Assembly: GCA_009733575.1 (NCBI GenBank)
Contig: ML769468.1
Coordinates: 159,872 to 223,871 of the forward strand
DNA from: Gymnopus androsaceus JB14
Lineage: Eukaryota > Basidiomycota > Agaricomycetes > Agaricales > Omphalotaceae
Direction of reading: 5' to 3'
DNA length: 64,000 nt
The position numbers and the translations under genes were made by a program. A model generated the notes under the pieces. That model saw only the letters and a program-made list of their open reading frames with translations. It did not search any database and had not been told where the DNA came from. How positions within the stretch are numbered: position 1 is the first letter of the stretch; the number at the start of each line of letters is the position of its first letter. Positions 49,201 through 59,384 of the stretch are shown one piece after another.

Positions 49201-50914
49201 ACCGGTTCCAGCTCGCCAGCAGCCTAATCCTCCTACTCCACCAGAAGAGGGAGACATCGTCGATGAGAAGAGCATGGTACTTGACCTCGACGGGGACGCT
49301 TTGACTTCCGGCCCCAAAAGCGCAGCGCCCGTCCGCAAAGGTCTCAAACCGGATCTCTTCTCGATTCGATTAACCACGGGCCAACAGGAATATGGCACTG
49401 TCGGATTTTCATCCACTCCAGTTTCTTGGGAGTCGAGAAACGAGGATGCGGAGAAGAAAAGGGACGAGGGAGACACGAATGCGGGGCTCTTGAAGGATGG
49501 TGATACCTTGCACTGCGAGTTTGACGAAAACATGAAAGCCTTCTACTTTGGCGAAGATCGTGGATATGCTCACCCAAAGTTCGAACATGCCCTTTGGGAT
49601 ACTTGGGAAGAGTACCTTCACCCCGAATATCAGGAGGCCGTCAAAGGTGCTTCTGCGAAGAGTTCTAAAGGCATCTCGCTCTCGGACTGTTTAGACACAT
49701 TCACAAAGGAGGAGCGACTTGGCGCTGAAGATTTATGGTATTGCCCACAGTGCAAAAAACATCAGCAGGCTACGAAGAAGTTTGACTTGTGGAGTACGCC
49801 AGATGTTCTCGTGGTTCACTTGAAGAGGTTCAGCAATTCGAGAATGTTGAGGGACAAGATTGATGCGTTTGTGGATTTCCCTACCGAAGGACTCGACCTC
49901 ACTGAATGGGCTGAGGAGAGACGGGTCCTCTCCAAACTGAGAGAAAATGGTGTTGACGTCGATTCTGCCGAGTTACTAGGCGAGAGATCCGATGGTGGTC
50001 AATCGTCTACGGAGCCCTTGATCTATGATTTGTTTGCCGTTGATGAACATATAGGTGGTCTTGGAGGAGGTCATTATCGAGCGTATGCGCAAAACCATAT
50101 GAACAACAAGTGGTATCATTTCGATGATTCATTTGTTAGGGAATCGACCTCGGACAACGCAGTGGTAAGTGCTGGCTTGCCGTTAAAACGCCCAATTACT
50201 AACCGGCCTGCTCGATAGAACGCAAACGCTTATCTTCTCTTCTACCGACGTCGCTCCTCTTCTCCCTTGGGTGGACACAGTTCTGCTCTTGTCGAGAAAA
50301 CGTTATTAAACCCACCGAAACGTACACTTTCCACTGATGACGACGCAACCAACGATACTTCAAACGCCCATGAAATTGATAACCTTACAATACTCCCTGA
50401 CATTCAACTTCCTACCCCTCCAAACGAGGATGAACTACCGTCATACTCGAAAGACTCGCCGCCATCTCTCGGAACCGGCTTCACGTTGACTAATTGGAAC
50501 AGCAGTCAATTAAGCCGGTCTCTCCCTACTGGAATGCCTTCCCCACCAGATGACGAGCCTTCAGACTTCTTTGATCATGCTGAACCTCCTCATCTTTTCG
50601 ACAACGACGACACGTCTTCGCAGTTCACGTATCCGGCGCCGTCTTCGTCATTGGCTGATTCTTCCCCTACGTCCTCTGTGGGAGTAGAACCTGATTTGGA
50701 TGCGGATGTGGATTTGCACAGTGACGATCTTGACGGAGAGGGCGAGGAGGAAGAGGAAGAAAACATACCGGTTGTCTGGAAGCGAGGTGCGCGCGCAACG
50801 AGGCGAAAGCAGACGGGAAGGGTGATCAGAGAAAATTCTCCGTCATGGAATGGGGTCGCTTCACCAGATAATTCAGAAGATTTGAACCCTTTCAATGACG
50901 ACCGTGGCATGTAG
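46231..50914 (+). CDS. UBP12: Ubiquitin carboxyl-terminal hydrolase with DUSP domain (UBP12/USP4-15 group), 5' part frame-shifted
   Basis: Cysteine protease that removes ubiquitin. An N-terminal Ser-rich tail is followed by the DUSP domain ([55 protein letters not shown]) and an UBL-like stretch ([20 protein letters not shown]). The USP domain has the Cys box [39 protein letters not shown] and [12 protein letters not shown], an insert region, [19 protein letters not shown] and [16 protein letters not shown]. The His box is [10 protein letters not shown], and [11 protein letters not shown] plus AYLLFYRR end the fold. The C-tail is acidic. Catalytic Cys, His and Asp are all present. Four +1 breaks crowd the first 1.1 kb: A5 46857-46861, about 47040, about 47105 and 47345-47346. 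The remaining 3.4 kb is clean. Confidence 0.9.
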
Positions 50915-51229
50915 ATTGACTGAGTCTTGATCCATCTTGATGCACTTTCTTTTACCTTTATTTTTTTTTTTTTTGGCAGTCTTTTCTTACTAGTAGAGTA
51001 TGTTCGAGTTGTTCATAATATTGGCAGAACCAATCGTACAAAGAATAAATTTCAAAGAATAAGAAATTTGTAGTTGGTACGAGTTTGAGTCAGGTGCAGC
51101 GTCTAAAACCAAGCGCGCGCGCGTCTCTGCGCCTCTTGATCTTCAACCACCACTACTTGTAGGTTTTGCAATAGTTTGTCTAGTTTTTTCAATGCACATT
51201 TCTTTTGATCCCAGAATTTCGACTTCACT
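50915..51229. other. Intergenic region
   Basis: A poly-T run near 50961-50974 lies in the deubiquitinase 3' flank. The (GC)n word GCGCGCGCG near 51114 lies in the TAF11 promoter. No gene. Confidence 0.4.
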
Positions 51230-52338
51230 ATGAGTGCCCCGAAAGTTCCAGATGCACCATACGCCTTCACAAATAGTCCCAGTCCTGAACCTGCTCCTCT
51301 TCCAGCAATGGCAGTGCCTTCGCATCCTGGACCTGGTCGACCTCGAGGATCTGGGGCTAAACGGGGTCGAAAGCCTCGTGGTGCTATTCTCGCAGGAGTC
51401 GCTTCACCTCGCGTTACTACAACTGACATGGCAAATACTGCTACTACAACTCCAGCATATTCACCGTCTTATACCCCACATGTACACTGGAACTTGAACG
51501 CGACAAGTTCCCCAGGTGCCAGTGGAAGCAATAATGTACTGCAAAGTCAAAGTCCAAGCATTGCACCAGCTAGACCTTCATCGAGCATCACAACAGGCAT
51601 CTCTGCTTATGGTCAGAGCCTGCAGACACCTTCGTCTCTCTCTGGAATATCAACAGCCAACGTCCCTTTAAATATGTCGTCACTATTCAAGATGTCGGAA
51701 GCTGCTGCGGCCAATGGAACTTTACCTCGAATTCCTGGTCTAGGAGCAGACGATGAAGGAGAAGGGGATGACGAGCTTCTTCCTGCTATGGCTGACGATG
51801 ACTACTCGGCACAGCTCTCATGGCAGAGTCAGTCGAAGGACAATCTAAAGTGCGTTATGTTACATCGTCTCCTTCTTTCGATCCTGACTGGGCTACTTTC
51901 AGAGTTTTGATGGAAAACTTTAGTCCAGATCAGTATGAAAGATTCGAGGCATACAGACGTCATGCTCTCCCAAAGCTAGCTGTAAAAAAGGCGCGTTACC
52001 CGTGCACTACTGGTCTGTCTTCCCATAGACTCAACGTTTCGCAGGTTATCCAACAAATCACTGGACAACAAGCTTCACTACCCGTCGCGCAGATCGTTGC
52101 AGGTTTTGCGAAAGTATTTGTTGGGGAAATCGTTGAAAAAGGTGTGTGCTTGCTGACTGGAATATATAACTCGAACAAATATATTTTTATTCTAGCTCGT
52201 CAAGTACAAGCCCGTCGAGGCGAAACTGGTCCTCTCTCTCCGGACCATCTTCGAGAAGCGTATCGAATGTACCAACAGGAAACAGGAAATGTGGGTGCCG
52301 CAAAGCCTGTGAGAGCAAAAAAGCTATTTGTAAGGTAG
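51230..52338 (+). CDS. TAF11: TFIID subunit TAF11
   Basis: Histone-fold subunit of TFIID, pairing with TAF13 at RNA polymerase II promoters. The long N-terminal region is Ala/Pro/Ser/Thr-rich with an AT-hook-like GRPRGSGAKRGRKPRG and an acidic block (LGADDEGEGDDELLP). The conserved C-terminal histone fold reads FSPDQYERFEAYRRHALPKL, AVKK, VIQQITGQQASLPVAQIVAG, FAKVFVGEIVEKARQVQARR and GPLSPDHLREAYRMYQQETG, ending AKPVRAKKLFVR. Exons: 51230-51849, 51903-51990, 52045 to about 52140, and about 52197-52338. To keep AVKK joined to VIQQ, intron 2 must start with GC (51991), a GC-AG intron. The frame is clean. Confidence 0.93.
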
Positions 52339-52551
52339 ATAAAATACTCGTGCAGATAACACGAACGTAGTATCATCAGAATTGGACCTTTACTTGCCTC
52401 TATCGTCGTGAACAATGCGACGAAAGATCGTCTCAACCACAGCGTGTAGTATCGTGTCCCAATCGCTATTTAATTCGTATGGGCCTTATGTTTTATCTAC
52501 CGGGAAAAAGCATTTCTACACGTCCAAACGATTTATTCCAACTTTGAATTA

Positions 52552-52802
52552 GTCTTCTCGTTGGCTTTATGCAAAATTAAAAGGCAAAAACACTGCCACT
52601 GCAAACGCTTTCACTCGTTTCATGAGCCTTCCTGCGTCGGATCCTGAAGTCGAGTCTGAACTGGCAGGAATCAAAGCTAGCCTCGATATTGAGCGTGCAT
52701 TCGACAGCTATTCTTACCTCCGTTCTGGCCACAGCAAACTTGCTCTCCGTACCTGGACTGGAATGGCCATTCAAGGCTGGCAACAACTTACCAGTGGTTA
52801 GT
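52552..52802 (+). pseudogene. Fragment of an MFS sugar transporter gene
   Basis: An open stretch reads SRWLYAKLKGKNTATANAFT, LPASDPEVESELAGIKASLD and GHSKLALRTWTGMAIQGWQQLTSG, then a stop. This is the central loop and start of helix 7 of fungal hexose transporters, where WQQLTG is normally followed by the helix-7 INF motif. There is an in-frame stop just upstream, and no sign of helices 1-6 or 8-12 nearby. I read it as a relic left by deletion or by transposed copying. Confidence 0.75.
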
Positions 52803-52859
52803 CCTCGATTGTGTTTTTTCTTGTCTGATTTTTTCGAACTTCGATATTGCTTGTAAGTT

Positions 52860-52946
52860 CATGATCTGGCGCAATGGTAGCGCGTTTAGCTTCGATTGCT
52901 GAATGCTATTGTACTAAGTTGCTAGGTTCGAGTCCTGACCGATGGT
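52860..52946 (+). tRNA. tRNA-Arg(UCG)-like sequence with a possible intron; acceptor stem poor
   Basis: A box TGGCGCAATGGTAGCGC (perfect GCGC/GCGC D-stem, 52869-52883) and B box GGTTCGAGTCC (52925-52935) are intact. The anticodon arm can fold as TTTAG/CTAAG with loop CUUCGAA (anticodon UCG) if the 17 bases 52896-52912 are an intron in the standard position after base 37. The T-stem has one mismatch and the acceptor stem pairs poorly, only partly rescued by a bulged G at 52941. It could be a decayed tRNA gene, a tRNA whose ends carry sequence errors, or the head of a tRNA-derived SINE. Confidence 0.45.
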
Positions 52947-53156
52947 CATAGAAGTCCAGAAGATGAAGATAGTTTTGCGAATTCATTGTATTTTATTGAA
53001 AACTGATCAAACCTCTCAACTTCCTCACACTTCACAACAAACATCCGCATCCCGGCCTTCTCTAGATGATTCAACAGCGAAAATTTGTTTCGCCTCCAAG
53101 ACCGATGTTCTTCACCTTGGGATGATTATTATTTGAGCGAGATGCACTGTAGTAAA

Positions 53157-56100
53157 TCAGAGGACAGTAATAAACACATTTCCACAGAACAAACATCTAT
53201 GGACCGCTTCGAGAAGCTCCTCCACGAACCAGCTTCTACGCACCGCAGGAGGAAGAAAATCTCTCGTTCCCCCTCTCCCCTGTTGCATTAGTATCCCCAG
53301 TAGTATCACCCTGCGAGTTTCCAAGACTCGAGAAAGGAAGAAAAGCCTTCCTGGTACACCCAATGCATGTACGTACTTGCGCTGTGGAGAGTATAAACGT
53401 TGTTACTGAGCATCGAGCTGTGCATAGGTCCTTTAGTCATTGCTGAATGTGTAAATGCGTCAACAAGGACTCACACCATGTGTGTCCATTCGTGCATGTC
53501 GCAGTGATGATAGACTGCAATGGAACTTCCACCCCACATGCTGGACATCTCTCATTCAGATGTTTATCGTGCTCGTCGACCGGTACAATCTGTCTTGCAA
53601 TGTCTGATAACTTTTTCCCCTCTGCAGCTAAGATTCTCGGGAGAGCCGGGAAGAGTAGATTGAACGACGAGACGGAGGACGAACGGGATTTCGTCATCTG
53701 TGCAGGAGAGGCCAGTTGGAAGGCAGGCGTAGTATATAGGATATAGGAACGTACAAGTAAATGCCCCAGCCATAGCAATCAGATGCCTTATTAACGCTCT
53801 CAAATTTCGATGTGAGATTGCATTTAACAGTCCATGTGCAACGCTACCGAAATCCGCTTGTTTTGCGTCGGAGGAGAATTTCTATCGAGTAATCGTTTAA
53901 CATGTATTCATTCAACCAACCACTCGGCTTCGGACTCACCCAAGCAAAATCCGCCAATGACAACCTCATCCTCAACAACAAAAGCTCGTTGTAACCAAAA
54001 AGATGTCTCTTTAGGCTGTTTCGAAAATCTTGTCGTAGGCTGTCATCGAGGGTATCCTCTTGCATCTGATCCAGATGAATATTCATCGTATGGTCACCAT
54101 CCTCCGCCTCGCTGTTTCTGATACCGAGCATCTTGATCAATGGGGAATGGAGGCGAAAGAGAATAGGGTGTTTCCGGAGATGGAACAGAACGGGACGGAG
54201 ATAGTGAAGAGGAGCGGAGCCTGGGTTCAGTTGAGAATGGCCGTTGATTGGTAGAGACTATAAGTGGGAGACGTACCAACTTTTGAATGCTTCAAAATAT
54301 CTCCCAGAGTCTTCAGTATACTCTCGTCGCTCACATCGTCCCAAATCCGTGCAACAGTGAAGAGACTATTGTGCTTCGCGTCGTGTTTGTAGCTGAAATC
54401 CGCTGGACGCGTTGCCCTACAAACCAACGATTTAGCATCATCTACATGAGGAAATTCAGAAAACGTACTCATGAATCCATACCACGACTCCCAAACCCAT
54501 CGTCGTATAAAACCATCCCATTGATCTTCATAACATCCGAGGATGTCACTTTCAGCTCACGCTCGACTCGAGCAAACACACCCCGCACAGTCGTTGACAG
54601 AGTCGCGCTTTTTAGATTTGATCCTTCTTCCAGGGGTGTAGGAATAGAACTCGAAGCAGGAGGAGAATCCAGTACGGGCCCGGCGGCAGCGATCCCATAC
54701 ACAACGTGGAAAGATCCATCGACCAGACAGACGAGTAGTGCATCCAGGTGGCGGATATATTGCATTCCAGATAGTGGTTGTAGAGATGTGGATCCGATGG
54801 AGGTTTTTTGGGTTTTGAGTCGAATGGAGTGTAGTCCCGACCAGTATGTTGGAACGTCGACACTAGACGTGGAGGGAGAGGATGGTTCAGACCAAAAGTG
54901 AATCGTTCCGGGTCTACCGTATACCAAGATACGCTATGGTAATTCCAGTGAGCGATCACGACCACCTAACGCAACAGAAAGCTCACCGAACGCCCAGGTA
55001 TATCAATCCATTTCAGGGCAGTAAGTGTACCCTGGCACGCATCCGAGATCTTCGTTTCGACACGTTCAAAACTCGTTGAAAGAGTAAACGGAAGTCCAAA
55101 AGACGATGTTTTCATGTTAGCTTGAAGACTTTGCTCGACCTTCACAATTCCAATGCTACCATTGGGTGTTGAGTAGGCTACCAGCGCAACACCTGCATAA
55201 TTGAATCGATAACCCATCTCACTCTTTATAGTCATGAACGTACATGTCATAGGCTCAATAAGCTCCCACTGGGAAAAAGCTACATGCGTTATCCACCTAT
55301 CCGTTACACTGAGTTTGCACTGGATTCTTATTTTGTTTTCTTCATACGGATGGTACCTGAAGAAGGATTAGAGAACAAAAACATAGGTACGTGGTCCATA
55401 AGCGTTACTTTATGAAAATGAGATCCCCAGCCCTATTTCCGCAAACCAGGAGGGAAGCATCCAGTTCTGGTTCGGGTGAAAGCAGAAATTTGGCTTGAGT
55501 AGACCAAGCGATGCCTATGAACCAATATGAAACTCGAGATGGAAGGAGGAAAGAGCAACTAACATAGAGTCTGGGCCGCAATCGTGCCAGCAGTGCTGGA
55601 AAAAGATTCGTCTTGCATAAAGAGTTCCAAAAGAACGTTCGTCACGTTGGTGATCTAGAAAAAGTCGGTGAGCAGATAAATCAACCAAACAATAAGAAGG
55701 AGAGGCACCTTTTTCCATTCACCTTTCAGACTGTTCTTTACCTGCCATCCAAAGCGTTAAATCCATGTTACTACTGAGAACAGCAAGAATACAGCTAGAG
55801 ATGTGCGCAGAAGTTTTAGAGTACGAAAAATACTGATCAGAAGATTACGCACCCTGCATCCGGTGTAACATTGCTTGGAGATAGTGTCATGGCCCAAACA
55901 CTAATGTCCATGGCACCCAAAGATATGACACTCCAATCTGAGAATTGGATGAGTGCACGATGAAAAGATAAAGCGGGCCTCGAACCTTGCGAGTGATCAG
56001 TCCATCTACATGCGTCGGTTTTGTCAAACTGTATCAATGTTCGAAACCAACCCAGAGTTGGCCTATCATCCGTATCCTCGTCGACAGAAGATCTCAAAAC

Positions 56101-56314
56101 CATGGTTGTGTCAAAGTTTATTCCAGGCTCTGGGGTCTATCAATCTAGATTAATAGCGTGTAGATGGATGGAATAGAATCCTTACCATGATATAAACGGC
56201 GGATTTTGAGGTAAAGATGGCTTGACCATCTTCGGACCATTGAATGCAGTTTATCGAAGGAGAGGTGATAGCCGTAGGTACATTCAAGGATGTATAAACG
56301 GGCACAAATTCCAT
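53157..56314 (-). CDS. sfc9: TFIIIC subunit with delta N-terminus and zinc-finger C-terminus (GTF3C4/Sfc9-like)
   Basis: Part of TFIIIC, which binds A and B boxes of tRNA genes and recruits TFIIIB for RNA polymerase III. It starts MEFVPVYTSLNVPTAITSPS, then NCIQWSEDGQAIFTSKSAVYIM and MVLRSSVDEDTDDRPTLGWF (the TFIIIC delta/WD-like N-domain). The middle exons (about 54230-55720) are diverged but open. The C-terminal zinc finger reads ERCPACGVEVPLQSIITATC, NGHTWSRCSVTTFILSTAQV, RTCIGCTRKAFLP, then WFVEELLEAVHRCLFCGNVF, with all Cys/His pairs present. The GTGAGT intron inside the finger (near 53468-53423) is canonical. One +1 break in the A4/T4 run 53256-53259 separates the two halves of the finger. 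Many introns; the exon model in the middle is approximate. The name follows the S. pombe homologue. Confidence 0.85.
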
Positions 56315-56663
56315 CCTTGATCAAGTTATATCACTATTGAATGGCGCATATAGCAGTCGAGAGATCCAAATTGGCTTTGGAGAATCACTAGCATTGTCCG
56401 AGCATGATGACGGAAAGAACTTGAAGTGAAAATCAATTGAAAACGTGACCAGGTCAAAGCTGAATTTATCAGCGCTTATTTAATTTTGACTCGTCACTCC
56501 AAGCAATTCCCTGGCGTTAGCCCCTCAACTTGCATCGTCTAATCCAAATCAAGCTTCAAGGCACGAGGCTGCTCTACTATGGTTAGCATGGTTAGTCGGA
56601 ACATCGCATTGTGGAACAACCAGTGAAGATATGAAAATTCTGAGTACTGTACCAATGATGAGT
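56315..56663. other. Intergenic region
   Basis: TFIIIC gene promoter, then the edge of the repeat-rich block. No gene seen. Confidence 0.4.
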
Positions 56664-56726
56664 GAGTGCTATGAGTGCTGGATAGCACTATCGAGTGCTA
56701 TCCAGTTCACCCAGGTTTTGCTGATG
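56664..56726. mobile_element. Terminal fragment of the MITE family seen at 10.2 and 12.2 kb
   Basis: This stretch is the reverse complement of the left end of copy B: GAGTGCTATGAGTGCTGG, the GGATAGCACTAT hairpin word, and the terminal CCCAGGTTTTGCTGATG. Only about 63 bp is present; the rest of the element is not found. It shows the family is dispersed across the 46 kb between the two regions. Confidence 0.75.
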
Positions 56727-57153
56727 CTCTCAAATTGAATGTTCCAATGTTCTGCTCAGCTAAGTATTCATCTCCCTCTCCTATTCAGGATACATATATG
56801 ACATTTTCCATTGGGTGTAGTGTATGGCATGGGTCCGCTGGGTTGGGTTGGTTCTGGGTTTGGCAACCCAACAACCATCATCAAACCCAATATCTTTTCA
56901 AGCACTTGAGGCGCTGTATTGATGTGCAGAAGTGCTGGAGGGTTGAGGAGGCTTGCTGGAGCATCAGCAAAAACTGTTTTGGGCCCAGGAGGATTTAAGG
57001 TCACCTAGTCCTCTTAGGCAACCTGAGGCATCCTAGTTGGCCCAGGAAAAAGGGTAAAACTTTGGACACCTCAGGTATCCTAGTCATCCTAGGTGTCCTG
57101 GGATATCCTGGGGCATCCTAGGATAAAAGTTCTATCCCAGGATGCCTCAGGAT
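56727..57153. repeat. CCTAGG/GGGTTGGG-rich repeat that hosts the hAT-like element
   Basis: Short words CATCCTAG, CCTCAGG and CCCAGGAT recur in both orientations (about 57000-57153), and GGGTTGGGTTGG words lie near 56835-56870. The sequence resumes after the hAT-like element at 59198 (GCCCCAGGATGCC), so it is an older repeat split by that insertion. Class unknown. Confidence 0.55.
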
Positions 57154-59197
57154 TAGTGTGTGGCTCAGGTTGGGTTGGGTGCCCAAAATGCCAACCCGAC
57201 CCGGACCCGACCTGCCGGGTCCGGGTTCCAGGTTTTCCAAGGTTGGTTAATAGTTTCAAATACTCATAAATACCATATATTATGACTTTTGACTGATTTA
57301 CATACTAAGTTTTTTGTTCAGAATGGCCTCCAGCATATTTAAGGGCCTGGGAGAATTGCCAAAAGACATTTTAATCACTTCAACAGATAATGAAATATCC
57401 ATACTCCCACATGTAAAGTTGTACTCAGTACATGCTGTACAACCCCACTGATATATATTAGCCACATCCTATGTCAGTTTTAGTATATGCCAACCATTCT
57501 CAATGCATGTTTAGTCACATCTTATGTTTCCTTGCAGCCCATGTTCCTGATCTCAGTACATGTTACATGTTTGCAAGTAATGCCCTGCATCCTATGTTTT
57601 ATCTCAGTACATGTGAAAGAATGCTAACATGCATCTTAGGTTTTATTTCACTACATGTGGGAGTATGAATATTTCAAGGCTGCAATTCCCTAAACCCAGG
57701 CTTACTGTTTGGAGGCTGATTGTGCAGGGATGACAACAGAACCTGTAATGTGTGCCACATATATGCATTTACTTATAACTCTTGTGTATTCTCAGGCTGC
57801 AGCAGACTAGCATAAGGAGTGTCTCAGGCCTGGACTCTGTACCTTAAAATCAACTCTTTTCTTGTTATATTTGATGTTTCTACAGCAGAATAATATGTAA
57901 AGAGTCTCCAATTGCAACAAGTGAGCAGAGAAGGAAGATAGCATACACAGAACAGCATTGCAGAAGAAGAGGATCTACAACTGTGTATCTGTCACACTTT
58001 TCAATGAGGGTGTTTTGGATATGCATAAGATACATGTACAACAGATCCAGCAACCCCCACATGATCCGTATCACCTTTGCGGTACTTTACAAAAACCTTT
58101 TGCGAGACTTCTAAATGCATTTTTAGCAAAATTCCTGTTGGGTGTTTCAAAATATACCTTCTATCTTAATTCACCCAATAGGAATTTCTTTGAAAGTGAG
58201 TGTAGCAGTCTTGCAAAAGGTTTTTAGTATCATGTGGGGGTGTTGTACATGTATCTTACAATGAGCAAAAAGTATGCTCAGAAATGGACCATATTCCAAA
58301 GCAAGCAGCAGGCACATCTTTCAGATTTTTTGATAGCAATACATTCAATTATGATTCTCTTAATGGCCTTTTGCAAGTAGATTGATGACATATACTGAGC
58401 TCAAAGATGTACTGAACATGAACTTAGGCTGTGAGTACATGGCATGCACTCAGATAAAACATGGATTGCAACATGGGTTGAATTGGCAACATGTACTGAA
58501 CTCAAACTGGAATTATGATTCAAGATAGGCTGTAAAACATGGGATGCACTATGGTCAAACATAGGACACAGCTGTACATAGGTTATGAAAAGGTAACATG
58601 TACCCATAGGAGTATGGGATGGTGTACTTGAGATGTAAGGTAGGTTGGTAAAAAGAATGTACTGAAAAAGGGTGGTGTACTGAGACATAATTTTTACCCA
58701 CTATTATTGCCATAACCTTGCAACCTTGTTTAAAGGCCCATGTACTTTGGGTTCATAGCATGTCCTGCAAACTATTTTTTGCACAGTATTATTGCTAATC
58801 AAATATAGGTTGCAGCTCAACATAAGCTCTTAGCTGACAGACCTCAAGATGAGCTAGAAAGCCCATGTACTCAGGATCCAGAAGATTCAAAAAGCAGGCA
58901 ATGCATTCATGTACTTCCACATGCTGAACATTCATTGAGAGCATGAAAATCATGTACTTAAATGTAGAAAACCATGTAATTTAGGGTGAAACAATAGGTA
59001 CTTTGGGTCATTAACATGTCATAAAAATAATTCTTACCCACTATTATTGCCATACATTGTTATGGCCAAATTCTTGACCCCAGGTGGATCCGGGTATATT
59101 GACGGGTCTCGGGTCTGCAGAGCTGGACCCGACCCGACCCGGCACAGCCACCCGACCCGGAAACCCGGCTTACCCGGCATACCCGAGCCACACACTA
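57154..59197. mobile_element. Complete non-autonomous hAT-like DNA transposon (2,044 bp)
   Basis: The left end is TAGTGTGTGGCTCAGGT; the right end is the reverse complement of TAGTGTGTGGCTCGGGT, giving 17-bp terminal inverted repeats with one mismatch. Perfect 8-bp direct repeats CTCAGGAT flank it (57146-57153 and 59198-59205), the target-site size of the hAT superfamily. Just inside both ends are ACCCGACCCGG words. Across the interior CAGTACATG words dominate the left part and CATGTACTG words the right part. No ORF encodes a transposase, so it would have to be moved in trans. A foldback of 227 bp is nested inside. Confidence 0.88.
58029..58255. repeat. 227-bp imperfect foldback inside the hAT-like element
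   Basis: The outer arms GATACATGTACAACA and TGTTGTACATGTATC pair, as do CCCCCACATGAT with ATCATGTGGGGG, AAAAACCTTTTGCGAGAC with GTCTTGCAAAAGGTTTTT, and AATTCCTGTTGGGTG with CACCCAATAGGAATT. One arm carries a short insertion (AGATCCAGCAA). The whole unit can form a long hairpin. Likely a MITE nested in the transposon. Confidence 0.75.
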
Positions 59198-59384
59198 CTC
59201 AGGATGCCCCAGGATGCCAATGTACCAGCAACAAGAATCAAAAGTTGCAACAGACTGATGAGCATGATGTCATTCTCTACATCTGCTCATGGACCAGTTG
59301 GTGTTTGAAGTCATCAATGTACTTGCAAAATTTTGTCTGATACTCCCATCTATAGCTGTTGAATTGATATATAATAGGCTATGT

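Noticed and set aside
56960..56976. GCATCAGCAAAAACTG as the partner end of the MITE fragment at 56664-56726
   Set aside because: The match to the family end stops after about 11 bases and the orientation would leave the hairpin arms outside; probably coincidence or a very decayed end.
59120..59180. ACCCGACCCGG runs as telomere-like or CRISPR-like repeats
   Set aside because: The words are irregular, have no spacers of constant length, and are explained as subterminal repeats of the hAT-like element.
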